This document shows positions 18,324 to 26,800 of a DNA stretch of 39,229 nucleotides, piece by piece. The DNA comes from Streptococcus oralis. GTDB taxonomy: Bacteria > Bacillota > Bacilli > Lactobacillales > Streptococcaceae. The notes under the pieces are model-generated. The model saw nothing but the letters and a program-made list of their open reading frames with translations. It ran no database searches and had not been told where the DNA came from. Made by a program: the position numbers and the translations under genes. Positions within the stretch are counted from its first letter, which is position 1; each line of letters starts with the position of its first letter. Location of the stretch: positions 53,773-93,001 of the forward strand of contig NZ_KQ969550.1 in NCBI RefSeq assembly GCF_001578945.1. Direction: 5' to 3'.

Positions 18324-19169
18324 TTACTTATCGGCTAGCGTCATAAAGAACTCCGCCGTCTCAGGGTCTTGATGGTCAAAGAAAAGCGATTTTTCCTGAT
18401 CCAGAGCCGCAATAGCCTGCATGTCCTCCTCGGTTAATGCAAAATCAAAGATATCAAAGTTTTCCTGCATGCGTTCTTTGCGGACTGACTTGGGAATCAG
18501 GACCACGTCACTTTGCAACAAAAAACGCAGAGCGACTTGGGCGACTGACTTGCCGTATTTGTCACCAATCACTTTCAAGACAGGGGTGTTAAAGAAGTCA
18601 TTGCGCCCTTCGGCAAAAGGCCCCCAAGACTCGATCTGGCAATGGTACTTATCCAAATAGCTTTTGGCTAACTTTTGCTGTTGAAAGACATGGGTTTCGA
18701 TTTGGTTGACGGCAGGCTTGATGTCTACAAAGTGCTGCAGATCAATGAAACGGTCTGGAGAAAAGTTAGAAACCCCGATAGCTCTTACTTTCCCAGCCTT
18801 GTAGGCTTCCTCCATGGCTCTGTAACTGCCATAGTAATCGCCAAAGGGTTGGTGGATGAGCAAGAGGTCGATATAGTCGGTTTGCAATTTGCGTAAGGAT
18901 TCTGCGATAGAGGCCTTGGCTTTCTCATAACCCGCGTTGGTGATCCAGATCTTGGTCGTGATGAAGAATTCTTCGCGTGGCAAACCAGAGGCCTGAATGG
19001 CCTGACCGACACCTGCTTCATTGCCATAGGCTTGGGCCGTATCAAAGGAGCGATAACCGACCTCAATAGCTTCAAGAACAGCCTGTTTTGTTTCATCCAC
19101 TGGGGTTTGGTAAACACCAAAACCAAGTTGGGGCATTTTGACATGGTTATTTAAAGTTTTGTAGAACAT
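18324..19169 (-). CDS. Aldo/keto reductase
   Basis: This 281-residue protein has the full catalytic tetrad D43, Y48, K73 and H106 (in FDTAQAYGNE, TTKIW and LLLIHQP). The C-terminal cofactor motif is IPKSVRKERMQENFDIFDF, which grips NADPH. It should reduce aldehydes or ketones, for example methylglyoxal or sugar-derived carbonyls; the natural substrate is not evident. It is the first gene of a three-gene minus-strand operon with the MFS exporter and cupin fusion, divergent from the LysR regulator. AGGAG precedes the ATG. Confidence 0.95.
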   Translation of the reverse strand: MFYKTLNNHVKMPQLGFGVYQTPVDETKQAVLEAIEVGYRSFDTAQAYGNEAGVGQAIQASGLPREEFFITTKIWITNAGYEKAKASIAESLRKLQTDYIDLLLIHQPFGDYYGSYRAMEEAYKAGKVRAIGVSNFSPDRFIDLQHFVDIKPAVNQIETHVFQQQKLAKSYLDKYHCQIESWGPFAEGRNDFFNTPVLKVIGDKYGKSVAQVALRFLLQSDVVLIPKSVRKERMQENFDIFDFALTEEDMQAIAALDQEKSLFFDHQDPETAEFFMTLADK

Positions 19170-19204
19170 ATTTGTGAACTCCTGTATTCTTTTGATGTTT
19201 CTAG

Positions 19205-19233
19205 TTTACAACGAGACTCTCATATTGTACACT
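19205..19233 (+). promoter_or_regulatory. Likely LysR-gene promoter in the divergent gap
   Basis: TTTACA (19205-19210), a 17-base spacer and TACACT (19228-19233) form a moderate promoter for the LysR gene. CTAGTTT is repeated on both sides (19201-19207 and 19248-19254), a possible LysR half-site pair. The promoter of the aldo/keto reductase operon must lie in the same gap, but no clear one was seen. Confidence 0.5.
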
Positions 19234-19284
19234 AGTAATACAGGAAACTAGTTTTCAAAAAATGAAAACTAAAAGGAGGACGAC

Positions 19285-20133
19285 ATGCTAAACTTAGAAG
19301 AACTGGAGCAACTGGTTGCCTTTAAAGAATTAGGTACCCTATCCAAAGTTGCAGAGAAATTTCACATTTCAACCCCCTCCCTTTCTCGTGCCATGCAACA
19401 TGTAGAAGAAGATTTTGGCGTGACTCTTTTTGACCGTACTGCCAACCGCATTGCACTAAATGAAACAGGGGAAGTTGCAGTCAGCGTCGCTCGTCGAATC
19501 TTGCAAACCAGCCAGCAGGGCATTAAGGAAGTGCACCAATTTGACCAGAGCCTCAAGACCATCCGTGTCGCTTCTGTCGCTCCAGCCCCACTCTGGGAAT
19601 TGCTTCCTCAGCTGAGTGCTTCTTTTCCCCACAAGCACCTCCACCAACAGATTGGAAAGGAAGGAGAGGTCTTGGCTAGCCTGGAAAATAAAACGGTTGA
19701 TTTGGCCATTCTCCCCTATCCCTATGAGAAAGAGGGAACTCACTGCTTGCCCTACCTGAAAGAAAATCTTTTTATCGCCGTCACAAAAGACCATGCCCTA
19801 GCTGATTATGACCAGATGACCTTTCATGACCTCAATGGCTACAATTTCCTCCTCATGAATCAGATTGGTTTTTGGAACGATTTGGTGCATGAACAGATGC
19901 CAGCTTCCAAGTTTCTGGTTCAAACCAACCGCTTTGAATTCGAAGAATTGGTTCAGCATTCCAACCTCCCACGCTTTACCACCGATTACAGCAAAAAGAT
20001 GCATCCGATTAGAGACGACCGCATAGTGATTCCCATCAGTGACCCGCAAGCCCAGGTCACCTATTACCTCGTTTCTACAAATCCAGCTATCAATCTTATA
20101 CTCAATGAAAATCATCAACAAACTAAGGAGTGA
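19285..20133 (+). CDS. LysR-family transcriptional regulator
   Basis: This 282-residue protein has the LysR winged helix at residues 3-60 (LEELEQLVAFKELGTLSKVAEKF and STPSLSRAMQHVEEDFGVTLFDRT), followed by an effector-binding domain of periplasmic-binding-protein type. It is transcribed divergently from the aldo/keto reductase-MFS-cupin operon with a 115-base gap, the classic layout of a LysR protein with its target. AAAGGAGG precedes the ATG. The stop codon directly abuts a BOX-element remnant, and a terminator-bearing repeat follows. Confidence 0.93.
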   Translation: MLNLEELEQLVAFKELGTLSKVAEKFHISTPSLSRAMQHVEEDFGVTLFDRTANRIALNETGEVAVSVARRILQTSQQGIKEVHQFDQSLKTIRVASVAPAPLWELLPQLSASFPHKHLHQQIGKEGEVLASLENKTVDLAILPYPYEKEGTHCLPYLKENLFIAVTKDHALADYDQMTFHDLNGYNFLLMNQIGFWNDLVHEQMPASKFLVQTNRFEFEELVQHSNLPRFTTDYSKKMHPIRDDRIVIPISDPQAQVTYYLVSTNPAINLILNENHQQTKE

Positions 20134-20201
20134 GCTGCAGGCTGTACTTGGGCGCGACAAGACGACGCTGACGTAGTTTGAAGAAATTTTTGAAGAGTAT
20201 A
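20134..20201 (-). repeat. BOX element remnant (boxA plus a short tail)
   Basis: Read on the minus strand, the segment starts TATACTCTTCAAAAATTTCT, continues with CAAACTACGTCAGCGTCGTC and TTGTCGC, and ends CCTGCAGCTC. This matches pneumococcal boxA as I recall it, with a trace of boxC; boxB copies are missing. BOX elements are small non-coding repeats scattered through mitis-group genomes. Confidence 0.75.
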
Positions 20202-20320
20202 AGCTGTTTTTTATTTTCACTATTTGGGTAAAGATAGGGGGATAGAGCAGCAGTTCTATCTACCATAGATTTCAGTGAGTATCCATATCTCATATGAATA
20301 ATTCCGGCTCCATACAAAAA

Positions 20321-20480
20321 TGAGCCTGGGATAAAAAGATTTTGATTTTAGGAATTCTTTATTCTAAATTTTTAAAATCGATAGATTAGACAAAAAAGCG
20401 AACAAGACCGAATTCTGAATGTCAGATAACTCGTTTTGTTCGCTTTTTATATTTAAGGTTAGACTTTTGTCCCAGCCTCA
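20321..20480. repeat. Intergenic repeat copy 2, inverted relative to copy 1
   Basis: The terminal inverted repeat is TGAGCCTGGGATAAAA (left) and TTTTGTCCCAGCCTCA (right). Internally AAAAAGCGAACAA (20393-20405) pairs with TTGTTCGCTTTTT (20436-20448), flanked by A- and T-runs, so it should terminate in both directions. Read on the minus strand it aligns along its length with copy 1 at 9821-9977 (shared blocks include TAAATATAAAAAGCGAACAA and GAATTCCTAAA). It lies between convergent LysR and Gfo/Idh genes. Confidence 0.87.
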
Positions 20481-20484
20481 TTTT

Positions 20485-20900
20485 TGTCAATCAATCCTAC
20501 TTCTTCTAGAATCTACTCTGTATCCTCCTCAGGTACAGCCAGCTTACCAAAACTCTTTCAATAGTGGACATACACCCCCATTCAGGTCTTTTCAATTGTT
20601 CGTAAGAAGAGTTTTAAGCAAAGGAGAATCCTTATCGGTCATTGACGACCCACGTATAGACGACAGCCAGCACCTCACAAAGCTCCCTACCTTCTAAGAA
20701 GAACCTCAAGATGCTCACTGATAAAAACTATAAGCAGGACAATATAATGATCTGAACGTCCGGTTTTATACCGATGATGCTCCAGCACGTTAGGCTTTAT
20801 CCAAGGAAGGCCAGTGGCACTTTTACTCTGCCACATATTGGTGTATTGATTTTCTGTCAAGCCTAAAATTGCTACAATCAATCAGCTATTGTCATAGTAT
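20485..20900 (-). pseudogene. Decayed coding remnants of unknown family
   Basis: No intact gene is present between the repeat and the Gfo/Idh gene. On the minus strand short protein-like pieces appear in shifting frames with stops between them: GLTENQYTNMWQSKSATG and HHRYKTGRSDHY (about 20740-20870), then FGKLAVPEEDTE, a stop, and ILEEVGLID (about 20490-20560). They read as true protein sequence but are broken several times. I could not name the family; the SDHY-type ending loosely resembles endonuclease/exonuclease/phosphatase proteins. The remaining 20900-21057 shows nothing clear. Confidence 0.45.
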
Positions 20901-21057
20901 GATCGATATACGGAGTTCTTATCTTTCCATTCAATTCTAACTCTCACTATTGTTTATACAAGATAGAAAGAGATCCTTTCTCATGTCAATCGATATCAGT
21001 AGTCAAATACTTTTGAAAGTTATCTCTTTCGTTGCCTTCTATATGAATAATATGGCT

Positions 21058-22041
21058 TTATTCTTCCTCTGGATAAATCAAGCCCCAGTCTTTTCGTAAC
21101 TGCGTCATGAGTGCCATCACATCTCGGCTATAGTTCAGGTAGAGCTGATCTTCTTGCCCAGAAATGGCCGCTTCCATATCTAAAACTTCATATTGAAGTG
21201 CTTTTGCAGTTTCTCCAACCTCGATGATCTCCTGTGACCCATCTTCTGCATAGGTAATCATGGCTTTCTGACCACGAGGATACTCATAAATCTCGATATA
21301 GCCCTTGTCAAAAGCAATCATGCCTCGCTTTGGCTGTTTGGCATGTAAGCTGAGAGTGACGGTCGCCATTTCTCCCTCTTCATTTGTCAAGAGAATACCT
21401 GCCTGCTCATCTACTCCTGTTGGAGCCAGCTTAACTTGTGACAGTATTTGAGTGGGCTGGGAAGTCATAAACCAGCGGACAAAGGAAAGTGCATATACAC
21501 CGATATCCAGCAAGGCACCTCCAGCCAAGCTTCGATTGAAGAAACGATTGCTCATGTCATAGTCCTTATAGGAACCAAAATTCATCTGAATAACCTTTAG
21601 AGATCCCAGTTTGCCACTTGTCACTATCTCATTGAGCTTACGATAGAGAGGCATATGAAAAATGGTCATAGCTTCTGCCAATAGAACCTGATGCTCCTCC
21701 GCCAGTTTAACAGCCTCCTCTAACTCTTCACTATTGAGGGTAATGGACTTCTCACAAAGCACATGTTTACCCGCAGTCAGTGCTTGGCGTAGGTACTGAA
21801 TGTGAGTATTGTGCGGAGTCGAAATGTAGATAATGTCTACTTCGGGATCCTCAAAAACATCATCGATTCTCTCATAGACCTTTTCAATTCCGTATTTTTC
21901 AGCAAATGCCACTCCCTTATCATAGGTTCGATTAGCAACCGAATAGAGTTTTCCTCCTAAGGCTTCCAAAGCCTGCGCCAGTTCATTGGCAATCACGCCA
22001 GTTCCGAGACTCGCCCATTTATACTTGATTGTTGTTGCCAT
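21058..22041 (-). CDS. Gfo/Idh/MocA-family oxidoreductase
   Basis: This 327-residue protein has an N-terminal Rossmann fold with the dinucleotide loop LGTGVIANELAQAL (about residues 12-25), then the family motifs DIIYISTPHNTHI and GKHVLCEKSITLN; the EKS lysine is the usual catalytic-site lysine. The C-terminal alpha/beta domain includes GGALLDIGVYALSF. Members oxidise sugars, inositols or dihydrodiols with NAD(P). No sugar genes adjoin it. It lies downstream of the decayed TetR and NAD(P)-binding genes on the same strand. AAGGAG precedes the ATG, so it is probably still expressed. Confidence 0.92.
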   Translation of the reverse strand: MATTIKYKWASLGTGVIANELAQALEALGGKLYSVANRTYDKGVAFAEKYGIEKVYERIDDVFEDPEVDIIYISTPHNTHIQYLRQALTAGKHVLCEKSITLNSEELEEAVKLAEEHQVLLAEAMTIFHMPLYRKLNEIVTSGKLGSLKVIQMNFGSYKDYDMSNRFFNRSLAGGALLDIGVYALSFVRWFMTSQPTQILSQVKLAPTGVDEQAGILLTNEEGEMATVTLSLHAKQPKRGMIAFDKGYIEIYEYPRGQKAMITYAEDGSQEIIEVGETAKALQYEVLDMEAAISGQEDQLYLNYSRDVMALMTQLRKDWGLIYPEEE

Positions 22042-22104
22042 TTTTTACTCCTTTTTCCTAGTCTCTCCAGTATAACACAAGTTTTCTGTATGTCTTTCAT
22101 TTTT

Positions 22105-22266
22105 CTATACTTGTCCTAAATCTAACTCAGCCGCCTTTGGTTGCTCTTTTTCTTGAATCTTGTCAAGTCTTTAGTTCCTGTTAGACTTTATATCCATCTG
22201 CTAAGAGATTCTCTATTAAAAATAGTGACTCACACAACCGATTGCTCCTGCTACAAATATCTTCAT
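22105..22266 (-). pseudogene. Remnant of NAD(P)H-binding (atypical SDR/NmrA-like) protein
   Basis: On the minus strand an ATG at 22266, with AGGGAAAATCAG before it, begins MKIFVAGAIGCVSHYF, close to the start of NmrA/YwnB-like proteins (an A-loop of GATGxVG type). A stop follows, then LIENLLADGYKV continues in another frame, and LDKIQEKEQPKAAELDLGQV in a third. The pieces line up as one N-terminal region of about 55 residues with at least two frameshifts and a changed glycine loop. The remaining two-thirds of such a protein are absent. It follows the TetR gene by about 30 bases, which suggests a former two-gene operon. Confidence 0.65.
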
Positions 22267-22296
22267 CTGATTTTCCCTTTCTAAACGATTTCCAGA

Positions 22297-22844
22297 CTAT
22301 TTTTCCTTAAACCATTCCATCCCCGGTGAATCAAGAATAATCTTCGTCAACTGTTGTGGAGTTTCCTGTGCACCATTGACAATCCAGTCCACGATAAGCC
22401 CTGTCAAGCCAGATACATACATAGTGACAGCATAACGTTCAGGCATATGATAGGCATCCACAATTATAGTACGCGACCGAGGCGTTGACTCAATCATACC
22501 TAAAAGAAAGGTACGGATATTGTCCGAAAAATGAAACATCGGATTCTGGGCAATCTCAGAAAAAAAGAAATATTTTCCCTGAAGTAGAGTAAAACCTCTT
22601 CAAGTCTTTCCTGTTGGTTGAAGGTCTCTTTTCTCAAAATCGTGCGAACAATTCTTAAGGTTTCTTCCCTTAATTGCTCTAAAAAATCTTGTTTGTCTAA
22701 ATAATGAAGATAGAAAGTCGAACGATTCACTCCCGCCTTTTTTGTTAATTGGCTGATAGAAATATCCTCTACACTTTTGGTTGCTAGGAGCTGAATAAAA
22801 GCTTCTTTTATATCTACTTTGGTTGTGGTTTGTCTTTGTTGCAT
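22297..22844 (-). pseudogene. TetR-family regulator, frameshifted
   Basis: The first frame, from ATG 22844, gives a TetR helix-turn-helix (ISISQLTKKAGVNRSTFYLHY) and continues to VLLYFRENISFF, then goes out of frame. The second frame gives MFHFSDNIRTFLLG through MIESTPRSRTIIVDAYHMPE to SPGMEWFKEK, a normal TetR C-terminal domain. The break falls in a run of seven A (plus strand 22560-22566); an eighth base would restore a continuous protein of about 182 residues reading ISFFSEIAQNPMFHF. The gene diverges from an ABC transporter, and three CAACAnnnTGTTG-like palindromes lie in the gap. It is probably the repressor of that transporter, now inactive unless the tract slips or the base is a sequencing error. 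Confidence 0.85.
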
Positions 22845-22859
22845 AGCTACTCCTTATTT

Positions 22860-22872
22860 CAACATCTTGTTG
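22860..22872. promoter_or_regulatory. TetR operator 1 (tetR side)
   Basis: CAACATCTTGTTG is a CAACA-N3-TGTTG palindrome. It lies just downstream of the tetR promoter (TTGACA 22904-22909, 16-base spacer, TATAAT 22882-22887, minus strand), as expected for autorepression. Confidence 0.75.
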
Positions 22873-22881
22873 TCGTTTTTT

Positions 22882-22909
22882 ATTATAAGCCATTCTCTAA
22901 ATATGTCAA
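22882..22909 (-). promoter_or_regulatory. tetR promoter
   Basis: On the minus strand TTGACA (22904-22909) and TATAAT (22882-22887) are both perfect consensus hexamers, with a 16-base spacer. Confidence 0.8.
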
Positions 22910-22973
22910 TAGGCTCCTGACTTGATTCAACAAAAAGGAAAAAATGGCGTTTTTTGAATTTCTTCCATTATTT

Positions 22974-23058
22974 CAACAGATTGTTGTTTTTTGTTGTAGT
23001 ATCCACTTAACAATTTGTCTATAATAGACTCCGTTATCAAAAAAACAACAGGTTGTCG
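22974..23058. promoter_or_regulatory. TetR operators 2 and 3 flanking the ABC transporter -10 box
   Basis: CAACAGATTGTTG (22974-22986) and CAACAGGTTGTCG (23046-23058) share the CAACA-N3-TGTTG form with operator 1; the third has one mismatch. A perfect TATAAT -10 (23020-23025) for the transporter lies between them, without a clear -35. A repressor bound to both sites would bracket the promoter. Confidence 0.75.
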
Positions 23059-23087
23059 ATTAAGAACAATCATAAGGAGAAAAAATC

Positions 23088-23789
23088 ATGGCTTATATCG
23101 AAATGAAAAATTCATATAAACGCTACAAAACAGGAGATGTCGAAATCGTCGCCAATAACAATATCAACTTTGAAATTGAAAAAGGCGAACTGGTCATTAT
23201 ACTTGGTTCCTCTGGGGCAGGGAAATCAACTGTCCTGAACATCCTAGGTGGGATGGATACCAATGACGAAGGACAGGTCATCATTGATGGAAAAGACATC
23301 TCTAACTATAATAGCAAGGAATTAACAACTTACCGTCGTGATGATGTTGGTTTCGTCTTTCAATTCTATAATTTGGTTTCTAACCTCACTGCCAAGGAAA
23401 ACGTGGAATTGGCTTCTGAAATCGTCAAAGATGCCAAGGATGCCGAACAAACCTTGGTCGATGTCGGTCTTAGAGAACGGATTAACAACTTCCCAGCTCA
23501 GCTATCTGGAGGGGAGCAACAACGGGTTGCCATAGCGCGTGCTGTTGCTAAAAATCCTAAAATCCTTCTCTGTGATGAGCCTACTGGAGCCTTGGACTAC
23601 AATACAGGAAAACAAGTCCTTAAAATTCTCCAAGATATGGCACGTGAACAAGGAGCAACGGTTATCATTGTTACCCACAACGGCGCACTAGCTCCAATTG
23701 CTGACCGTGTCATCCGTATGCACGACGCCCAAGTCAAAAGTATTGATCTCAACCCAACTCCTCAGAGAATCGAAGATTTGGAATACTAG
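23088..23789 (+). CDS. ABC transporter ATPase (MacB/LolD type)
   Basis: This 233-residue ATPase has Walker [10 protein letters not shown] at residues 40-48, Q-loop FVFQFYNLV, signature [14 protein letters not shown], Walker [13 protein letters not shown] and H-loop VTHN. The DEPTGALD form is typical of the MacB/LolD/FtsE group, which work with FtsX-type permeases. The permease follows 14 bases later. AAGGAG precedes the ATG. Control is by the TetR operators upstream. Such pairs export peptides, antibiotics or lipoproteins, or sense envelope stress; the substrate is not visible. Confidence 0.95.
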   Translation: MAYIEMKNSYKRYKTGDVEIVANNNINFEIEKGELVIILGSSGAGKSTVLNILGGMDTNDEGQVIIDGKDISNYNSKELTTYRRDDVGFVFQFYNLVSNLTAKENVELASEIVKDAKDAEQTLVDVGLRERINNFPAQLSGGEQQRVAIARAVAKNPKILLCDEPTGALDYNTGKQVLKILQDMAREQGATVIIVTHNGALAPIADRVIRMHDAQVKSIDLNPTPQRIEDLEY

Positions 23790-23803
23790 AAAGAGGATAT
23801 TGA

Positions 23804-26800
23804 ATGAGTGAAAAAACCTATTGGAAAGATGTTAAAAAAGCCTTCTCCGAATCCAAAGGACGAGCCGTTTCCATCGCCTCTCTTATGGCGCTAGGCTCCT
23901 TTGCCCTAGTCGGTCTCAAAGTCACCACCCCAAACATGCAGGAGACTGGTCAGCACTTTTTCGCCGAACATAAAACTGCTGATCTGGCTATCATCAGTAA
24001 CTACGGACTTGATTCATCGGATCAAGACCTACTCGCAAGTCTCCAAGATAAAGCGACTGTTGAGTATGGATACTTTAAAGATGTGGTTATCAAAGACAGC
24101 TCCACTGCTTTCCGACTTTTCTCAAAACCAAAAAAATTGTCCACATATGATATTGCAGAAGGTCGACTTCCTGAGAAAAGTGATGAAATCGCCATCTCTG
24201 CTGCATATCAAGGACGGTACAAGATAGGGGATACCATTAACTTCACCGAAAAGGAAAGTGCCAACGGCCAAACAGTCCTCAAGCGCAACCAATTTACCAT
24301 CACAGGATTTGTCAACTCCTCCGAGATTCTCTCTCGTGTCAATATGGGACGTTCAACAGCTGGTTCCGGTGAATTGCACGGCTATGCTGTCGTGACTGAG
24401 GACACATTTGACTCCGATGTCTATATGATTGCACGGATTGCTTACAAAAACTTGCGTGACCTCAATCCTTACAGCCAGACTTACACAGACAAGCTCTACG
24501 CAGCAAAAGAAGATGTCAAAAAACTCATAGTAAACGAGCCTGAAAAACGCTTGGCAGAGATCAAACGAACTGCTCAGGACAAGATTGATGATGGAAATAA
24601 ACAACTCCAAGATGCTGTCCAAGTGCTGACAGATGGGCAAAATCAGCTCCAAGAAGCTCAGAAAAAAATCACCGAGGGACAACAACAGCTGCAAGACGGA
24701 CAAGAGCAACTGGCTGATGGCCAAGCTCAACTTGATCGTGCTCAAAGTCAACTAACCGATGGACAAGCCAGACTAGAAGATAGCCAATCACGATTGTCAA
24801 TAGCACAAGGGCAACTGCAAGACGGACAAGCTCAGATTTTAGAAAAAGAAGCTCAACTCCAAGAAACAGCTAAACAACTGCAAACTGCCAAAGACCAACT
24901 AGAACAAGGGCAAACTCAATTCCAACAAGCCGGTGCAGAGATTGCTAGCAAAGAAACTGAACTTCAGGCAAGTAAAACACAATTAGATACTATTGCTAGC
25001 GAACTAGATAGTACAAAAGATAAACTAGATAGCACGGCTACAACATTAGAAACACAAGCAAGCGAACTAGCTACTCTTCGTGCCCTTCCTTCTACTATTC
25101 AAGACGAAGAGCAACGAAAATCACAAGAAAAGGAACTCTCACAAAAAGAGACAGATCTTAGTCAAGCCCAATCACAATACCAAGAAAAACTCCATCAATA
25201 TACCGTTGGGAAAACAAGCTATCAGCAAAAATTAGAAGAATACAATCAAGCTAGCCAACAACTGGAAGTCGCTAAGGCAACTCTAGCTCAGAAGCAAGCT
25301 GAGCTCCGTGAAAAATCGGCCCAATACCAAGCTGGACTTTCACAATATGAAAATGGAACTACAGCACTAGATACTGCCAAAGAAAACTTGGCTGAAAAAG
25401 AAGAACTTTATCAAAATGGTACAGCTAACTATCAAGAAGGTCTCGCTACATACCAGGAAAAATTAGCTGACTTCCAGGCTGGCCAAGTCCGTCTAACAGA
25501 CGCTCGTACAACCTTAGCTCAAAAGGAAACTGAGTTAGCTGAAGCCCAAAAAATCTTTGCTCAAAAGGAAAAAGAGTACCAAGAAGCCAAGGAAAAAGCA
25601 GATCCAGAAATCGAAAGCAAACGCAACGAACTGAAAGATGCCCAAGAGCGTGTGGATCTCCTCTCAACACCCACTTATCAAGTATTTACCCGTCGAGAAG
25701 TCCCAGGATCTGAAGGATACATTTCATACGAAAACAATGCATCCGTTATCCAAAACGTCAGCAATATCTTTCCTGTTGTTCTCTACTTCATCGCTGCCTT
25801 GGTGACCTTTGTAACCATGGGGCGCTTCGTTGAAGAAGAACGTATCAAAGCAGGAACCTTCAAAGCACTGGGCTACCAAGACAAAGACATCATCCGTAAA
25901 TTTGTCATCTATGGACTCGTGACGAGTATGGTAGGTACGCTAATCGGAATCATCGCAGGGCACACCCTCCTGCCAAGTATCATCTACAATACCTACAAGT
26001 CAAAAATTGTACTAGCACTGATGGAATTGCACTTCTACCCTGTCAAATCCTTCCTTGCTATCCTGCTTGGTCTCCTTTCTGCTGTATTGCCTGCTTACCT
26101 CGTGGCTAAGAAAGAGTTGGGAGAAAAACCTGCCCAACTCCTCCTTCCAAAACCACCGACTGCTGGCTCTAAAATCTTCCTTGAGCGCATAAAGCCTCTT
26201 TGGAAACGCATGAGTTTTACGCAGAAAGTCACTGCACGAAATATCTTCCGTTACAAACAACGAATGTTGATGACTATCTTTGGAGTCTGTGGCTCTATCG
26301 CTCTCCTCTTTGCAGGACTTGGTATTCGAAGCTCGATTGCAGACCTGAACAATCGTCAGTTCACAGACATTATCCGCTATGATATGATTGTCGCCCACAA
26401 TACCAATACAACTCCAAAAGAGAGCGAAGAACTCGATAAACTTCTCAAGGATTCAAATGTCAGAGAGCGCCTCCAAGTACACTACGAAACGCTCCACAAA
26501 ACAGCTGGTCGCAACAAGGATAATCAAGAAATCACAGCCCTAGTTATCCAAAATAAAGACCAAGCCAACTTTAGTGACTACATTCAACTAAAAGACCGCA
26601 AGACTGGTCAGGAACTGTCACTTGATCAAGACGGTATCATCCTCTCAGAAAAAATTGCTAATCTTACTGGTGTCAAGGTCGGTGATACCCTTACTGTTCA
26701 AGACAAGGATGGCAAGGACATGCAGTTGACCGTTTCAGGAATTGCTGAAATGTATATGAGCCATTTCATCTTTATGAATGAAGAAACTTATGAAAAAGCT

